Assembly: GCA_018609055.1 (NCBI GenBank)
Contig: JABAYJ010000001.1
Location: forward strand, 62,001-126,000
Source of the DNA: Flavobacteriales bacterium
GTDB taxonomy: Bacteria; Bacteroidota; Bacteroidia; Flavobacteriales_D; CAJJDF01
DNA: 64,000 bases
Reading direction: 5' to 3'
Below the pieces are notes generated by a model that was not told the DNA's origin, did not search any database, and saw only the letters and a program-made list of their open reading frames with translations. The position numbers and the translations under genes are program-made. This document shows positions 58,917 to 64,000 of this stretch, one piece after another. The first letter of the stretch is position 1, and every line of letters begins with the position of its first letter.

Positions 58917-59996
58917 ATGAAAATAGTAACCATCATTGGAGCAAGACCACAATTTGTAAAGGCAGCAGCCTTGAGCAGAGAATTTGCTAAGCATAATTCT
59001 ATCGAAGAAGTTTTAGTTCATACGGGACAGCATTTTGAAGCTAATATGAGTGAGGTTTTTTTCGAAGAAATGGAGATACCAAAACCTAAATATAATTTAG
59101 GCATCAATAGTCTGTCACACGGAGCAATGACCGGAAGAATGCTTGAAGAGATAGAAAAAGTAATAATTGCCGAACAACCGGATATATTATTAGTTTATGG
59201 AGATACAAACTCCACTTTAGCTGGAGCAATTGCTGCGAAAAAACTTCTTATAAAAGTTGCACATGTCGAGGCTGGATTGAGGAGTTTTAATATGGACATG
59301 CCCGAAGAAGTTAATCGTATTTTAACTGATAGAGTTTCTGATTTCTTGTTCTGTCCTACTCAAACAGCTATTGATAATTTACAAAAAGAAGGATACGAAA
59401 ATCTTAATTGCCAAGTAATAAATACGGGTGATGTGATGCAAGATGCGGCTTTATTCTATGCTGAAAAATCTGAAGAGAAATCTACAATAATAGAAGATAT
59501 TAATCAGAAAAAATTCATCTTAGCAACTCTACACAGAGCTGATAATACAGATGATAAATATAAGTTGAAAGAAATTGTAGAGGCTTTAAATTACATTCAT
59601 GCTGAGGTTTGTCCAGTTGTTCTTCCTCTTCATCCTAGAACTAAAGCAAAGCTTAATTTATTTGGAATCGATTTAAAAGTTAAGCTAATTGACCCAGTTG
59701 GTTATTTTGATATGATTGAATTATTAAAAAACTGTGAGTTGGTAATGACGGATAGTGGAGGATTACAAAAAGAGGCTTATTTCTTTAAAAAGAATTGCGT
59801 TACCATGCGTGAACAAACCGAATGGTTAGAATTGATTGAGACAAAAATTAATGTGCTTGTAGGTTCTGATAGGGATTTAATAATAAAAGGTACAAAGGAA
59901 ATGCTTAAGACTAAATCTGATTTTTCTAAGAATTTGTATGGAAATGGAAACGCTACTAAAAATATAGCTGAAGTATTATTATCTAAAATCAACTAA
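58917..59996 (+). CDS. wecB: UDP-N-acetylglucosamine 2-epimerase (non-hydrolyzing)
   Basis: IIGARPQFVKAAALSREF, VHTGQHFEANMSEVFFEE, VYGDTNSTLAGAIAAKKL, HVEAGLRSFNMDMPEEVNR, TDSGGLQKEAYF. Confidence 0.94.
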   Translation: MKIVTIIGARPQFVKAAALSREFAKHNSIEEVLVHTGQHFEANMSEVFFEEMEIPKPKYNLGINSLSHGAMTGRMLEEIEKVIIAEQPDILLVYGDTNSTLAGAIAAKKLLIKVAHVEAGLRSFNMDMPEEVNRILTDRVSDFLFCPTQTAIDNLQKEGYENLNCQVINTGDVMQDAALFYAEKSEEKSTIIEDINQKKFILATLHRADNTDDKYKLKEIVEALNYIHAEVCPVVLPLHPRTKAKLNLFGIDLKVKLIDPVGYFDMIELLKNCELVMTDSGGLQKEAYFFKKNCVTMREQTEWLELIETKINVLVGSDRDLIIKGTKEMLKTKSDFSKNLYGNGNATKNIAEVLLSKIN

Positions 59997-60000
59997 TAAA

Positions 60001-60550
60001 TTGAAGTCCTTATTCTACATATCGATTGGTTTATTAATTCTTAATTGTGCTAAGCAAAAAACCTACAGGTTATCAAGATAAAATAAGTTATTTTCCTAAT
60101 GAAAACATAGAGGTTTACTTAGCCTCTGAGTCTGATTATGAAAAAGAAATAAAGCTTTTTGATATAAATGGGAAAAAGTAAATCAAGTAAAAGCGAAACT
60201 GATAAAACAACCAAAAGTAAACAAGAAGACCTGGTATGAAATTGGTTATCAGTATAAAAAAACATTCGATTATAATTCGGGTAATCTAAAATCATGAATA
60301 TATTATTTTGAGACTTCGAGCCCTTTTGTAATCAAGAATCCAAAAAAGCAAAACGATATTTTGGTTGTTTATCCTAGCAATACAATAAACGCTTATAATA
60401 AAAATGGTGGTAGAAGTACTTACACCAAACCAATGGGTGTAAAGCTAAGCAGAAAGAGACCAACCGAACTTATGAGGCAAGAACTTGAATTTTGGAAGTG
60501 GCTTCCTAAGCAAGGCTTTAATGTTGATTATATTGGGGACGAAGAGCTTG
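60001..60550 (+). pseudogene. N-terminal half of an N,N-dimethylformamidase beta-subunit-like lipoprotein, degraded
   Basis: Reconstructed across frames: LKSLFYISIGLLILNCAKQK/PTGYQDKISYFPNENIEVYLASESDYEKEIKLFDINGKK/VNQVKAKLIKQPKVNKKTWYEIGYQYKKTFDYNSGNLKS*IYYFETSSPFVIKNPKKQNDILVVYPSNTINAYNKNGGRSTY...FWKWLPKQGFNVDYIGDEEL. Two homopolymer-A frameshifts and one TGA, then truncation. Confidence 0.75.
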
Positions 60551-61525
60551 GTTGATAATCTTATTGAACAAAACGAGTTGTTTTCTGTTAACTCTACACT
60601 TACTCAAATTCACAAAACAACAGTTAGAAGAAAAAGAATTGCAAAAGGATTAATAATAGCTTCTTTAGCTGGAATAGCTATTGCAGGAGCAGTATTAATT
60701 TCTAATATTGATAACACTAAAGATAAAGTTGTACTGGCAACCGAAACTAATAAAGCTGAGGATTTTATAGTGGAGGCAACACCATACAAAGTTATCGATT
60801 CAATGAGTGAAGTAGAACTTAATTCTGCTATAAAAGAAAGCAGAATTGCTCTAGAAACGATTATTGAAACTGATTCTATTATTCATGTTGAACCAAAAAA
60901 CACTCCATCCGCAATTTTACTAAAAAAAGATTCTGTTATAAAGCCGATACAAGTTTTACCAACTAAAATAGATTCCGTTTTTCAAAAGCCTCAAACTACA
61001 AATAGAGATTCACTTAATGTGAGAAAACCTTGTGAAATTAAATTAACTACTGAAGATGTTGATTTAACAAGTACATGCCAAGAAAAAAGATCTGGAGCTA
61101 TTCTGTTTACAAACACAGAATCAGATTATTTATACTCTATTAATAATCAAGAGAGTTATACGAAAAATCCTCTTTTCAATTACCTTGAAAAAGGACGTTA
61201 CTTAATCTCTATCAAAAAAGACCAATGCGAAAGCGAACCAATTGAAATTACTATTGAAGGATACCAATGTAATTATGTGATTGATCCTGCTAACCTGATT
61301 TTCTTTGAGAAATCACTTATAAAATTTCAGAAAGAAAATACAGTAGAGGTATTTATATTTAACAGATATGGAGTAATGGTTTACACCAAAACTTTACCTA
61401 CTACCGAAAACTTTACGTGGGAGGGAAGCGCTAATAATAGCACCCAAGCACCAATGGGTAATTATACTTACCTGATTAAAAGTGGTCAAAAGATTGCAAA
61501 AGGGGAGATTACCGTTATTAGATAA
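60548..61525 (+). pseudogene. C-terminal part of an anti-sigma-like membrane protein with a gliding-motility/CHU_C-like C-terminal domain
   Basis: LVDNLIEQNELFSVNSTLTQIHKTTVRRKRIAKGLIIASLAGIAIAGAVLI (TM)...IFNRYGVMVYTKTLPTTENFTWEGSANNSTQAPMGNYTYLIKSGQKIAKGEITVIR. The first 21 codons of the ORF-track entry (60485-60547) are out-of-frame DMFase sequence. Confidence 0.7.
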
Positions 61526-61638
61526 CTGAGCTTTCGGTTATTAATACGCAAACTAATTTACTCATCAATCTTTAGAAACTATTCTCTGCCAATTCTTGTA
61601 TTTTAACTAAATATAACGGTTAGTTAGACCTTTTTTCG

Positions 61639-61646
61639 TAATTTTG
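61639..61646 (+). promoter_or_regulatory. -7-like TAATTTTG upstream of secA
   Basis: TAnnTTTG match 81 nt upstream of the ATG. Confidence 0.4.
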
Positions 61647-61726
61647 TCAGTCAAAATGACCTTTTAAAAACGTAAGCACAGTTTTTGTTAAATCACTGTA
61701 ACTACGCGACAAAAATATACTATAAG

Positions 61727-64000
61727 ATGATTCAAAATATCCTTAAAAAATTACTAGGAGACAGTAAAAAAAATGTTTTTAAAGACATTAATCCTTTGGT
61801 AGACCTTACTAAAGAAGCTTTTACTACACTTCAGAGTTTATCCAATGATGAATTAAGAGGAAAAACTTTAGAGTTTAAATCTAAAATTAAAGCTTACACA
61901 GCTGATGTTGATCATGAAATTGCTGCTCTTAAAGCTAAAACTCAAGATGAGAATACAGATGTAGATGCTAAAGATGAAATTTTTCAGGAAATTGATAAAC
62001 TAGAATTATTATCTAATGAAAAATTAGAAGAAGTATTATTAGAGATACTTCCAGAAGCATTTGCAGTAATTAAAGAAACAGCTCGTAGATTTAATGAAAA
62101 CGAAGAGATTGAAGTAACTGCAACTGAAATGGATAGACTAGTTTCTACCCAAAAAGATGCTGTAGAAATTGATGGAGACAAAGCGATTTGGTTTAACTCT
62201 TGGACAGCTGGTGGAGCAGAAGTTACTTGGGGAATGGTTCACTATGATGTACAATTAATTGGTGGTGTAGCCTTGCACAATGGGAAAATTGCAGAGATGC
62301 AAACGGGAGAAGGAAAAACATTAGTTGCAACTTTACCAGTATACTTAAATGCACTTGCAGGAAAAGGTGTTCACATGATTACAGTGAATGATTACCTTGC
62401 AAAAAGAGATAGTGAATGGATGGGAACTCTTTATGAGTTTCACGGATTATCAGTAGATTGTATCGACAAGCACCAACCAAATTCTGACGAAAGAAGAAAA
62501 GCATACAATGCTGACATTACTTTTGGAACGAACAATGAATTTGGATTCGATTACCTAAGAGATAACATGAGTAGCGAAGTAGATTCTTTGGTACAAAGAA
62601 AACACCACTTTGCTATTATAGATGAAGTAGATTCAGTATTAATTGATGATGCAAGAACTCCATTAATTATATCTGGACCAACACCAAAAGGAGACGAACA
62701 AGAGTTTACAGCTCTTAAACCAAAAGTGGAGCAGTTATTTGCTGCACAAAGAAAACTAGCTAAAGAGAACCTACAAATTGCAAAAGAAAACATTGCAAAA
62801 GCTGAAGATGAATCTTTAGATAAAAAAGTGAAAACTGAACATACTAAAGTTGGTCAAATGGCTTTATTACGTTCTCACAGAGGAATGCCTAAGAATCCTG
62901 ATTTAATTAAATATTTGAGTGAACCAGGTATCAAAGTTCAACTTCAAAAAGTAGAGAATTTCTACATGCAGGATCAAAGTAAAGAAATGATCAAGGTAGA
63001 TAGAGAGCTTTATTTTGTTATCGAAGAAAAGAACAATCAAGTTGATTTAACTGAAAAAGGAATTGACTTAATTTCTGGAGTTGAAGATCCTGATTTTTAT
63101 ATTTTACCAGATTTAGGTGGACTATTTGCAGAGGTAGAAAACAAGAATCTTGCAGTAGATGATACTATCTCCAAAAAGGATGAAATCATCAGAGACTACA
63201 CAATAAAAGCTCAGAGAATTCACTCTATCAATCAATTACTAAAAGCATATACGTTATTCGAAAAAGATACCGAATACATTATGGTGGATGGTAAAGTGAA
63301 AATTGTAGATGAACAAACTGGTCGTGTAATGGAAGGAAGACGTTATTCTGACGGACTTCACCAGGCGATTGAAGCTAAGGAAAATGTAAAAATTGAAGCA
63401 TCTACTCAAACATATGCAACAATTACTTTACAGAACTATTTCAGAATGTACCACAAGCTTGCTGGTATGACAGGAACTGCCGAGACTGAAGCAGGTGAAT
63501 TCTGGGATATTTATAAATTGGATGTGGTTGTAATACCAACTAACAAACCAATTGCAAGAGATGACCGTGAGGATTTGGTTTACAAAACAACTAAAGAAAA
63601 ATACTTTGCTGTAAGTGACGAAATTGTAAAGCTAGTAGGTGAAAATCGTCCGGTATTGGTTGGAACAACTTCAGTAGAAATTTCGGAATACTTAAGTAGC
63701 TTATTGAACTCAAAAGGGATTAAGCACAATGTACTGAATGCAAAAAAACACCAACAAGAAGCAGATATTGTTGCTAGTGCTGGTAAAGCAGGAGCAGTGA
63801 CCATTGCAACCAACATGGCTGGAAGGGGAACAGATATTAAACTTCAAGAAGGTGTTAAAGAAGCTGGAGGTTTAGCAATTATTGGAACAGAACGTCACGA
63901 TTCTAGACGAGTTGATAGACAATTAAGAGGTAGAGCAGGAAGACAAGGAGATCCAGGATCTTCTCAGTTCTTTATCTCTTTGGAAGATAACTTAATGAGA
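61727..64000 (+). CDS. secA: preprotein translocase subunit SecA (3' truncated by window)
   Basis: [25 protein letters not shown]..., [86 protein letters not shown]; open to the window end. Confidence 0.95.
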   Translation, partial: MIQNILKKLLGDSKKNVFKDINPLVDLTKEAFTTLQSLSNDELRGKTLEFKSKIKAYTADVDHEIAALKAKTQDENTDVDAKDEIFQEIDKLELLSNEKLEEVLLEILPEAFAVIKETARRFNENEEIEVTATEMDRLVSTQKDAVEIDGDKAIWFNSWTAGGAEVTWGMVHYDVQLIGGVALHNGKIAEMQTGEGKTLVATLPVYLNALAGKGVHMITVNDYLAKRDSEWMGTLYEFHGLSVDCIDKHQPNSDERRKAYNADITFGTNNEFGFDYLRDNMSSEVDSLVQRKHHFAIIDEVDSVLIDDARTPLIISGPTPKGDEQEFTALKPKVEQLFAAQRKLAKENLQIAKENIAKAEDESLDKKVKTEHTKVGQMALLRSHRGMPKNPDLIKYLSEPGIKVQLQKVENFYMQDQSKEMIKVDRELYFVIEEKNNQVDLTEKGIDLISGVEDPDFYILPDLGGLFAEVENKNLAVDDTISKKDEIIRDYTIKAQRIHSINQLLKAYTLFEKDTEYIMVDGKVKIVDEQTGRVMEGRRYSDGLHQAIEAKENVKIEASTQTYATITLQNYFRMYHKLAGMTGTAETEAGEFWDIYKLDVVVIPTNKPIARDDREDLVYKTTKEKYFAVSDEIVKLVGENRPVLVGTTSVEISEYLSSLLNSKGIKHNVLNAKKHQQEADIVASAGKAGAVTIATNMAGRGTDIKLQEGVKEAGGLAIIGTERHDSRRVDRQLRGRAGRQGDPGSSQFFISLEDNLMR

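Noticed and set aside
60361-60555. 64-aa ORF as an independent gene
   Set aside because: It is the in-frame tail of the DMFase-like N-terminal half, not a separate protein.
1-64000. CRISPR arrays, tRNA/rRNA genes, prophage or IS elements
   Set aside because: No regular spaced repeats, tRNA-like cloverleafs, transposase/integrase ORFs or phage structural genes were recognised by eye.

Overview
This window is AT-rich chromosomal DNA from a Bacteroidetes/Flavobacteriales-type bacterium. The lineage call rests on gldJ, porU, porV and PorP/SprF genes, TAnnTTTG promoter elements and a bacteroidete-type SecA. Most of it is housekeeping: a polyamine operon (speA-speB-nitrilase-DHS-like), odhAB, deoC with two ALDH genes, murF, accD, class I fructose-bisphosphate aldolase, ispF, rbfA and secA. 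It also carries surface polysaccharide genes and a T9SS/gliding block.

The most striking observation is a pair of broken genes about 31.3 kb apart. (1) A DMFase-like (N,N-dimethylformamidase beta-subunit-like) gene has its N-terminal half at 60001-60550 (+) and its C-terminal half at 28539-29243 (-). (2) An anti-sigma-like gene has its N-terminal part at ~29258-29377 (-) and its C-terminal part at 60548-61525 (+). One inversion of ~29.25-60.55 kb, with CTTG microhomology at the breakpoints, would rejoin both genes. It would also reunite the two halves of a polysaccharide cluster and the sigma/anti-sigma operon. Decay is visible around the scars.

A second notable observation is an unannotated element upstream of speA (~13243-13498, minus strand). 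It combines a 57-codon TTG-start ORF with a predicted transmembrane segment, mutually exclusive stems (GATTGCC with duplicated GGTAATC), and a hairpin plus T-tract before speA.

All calls come from reading the sequence. No database search or folding computation was run.
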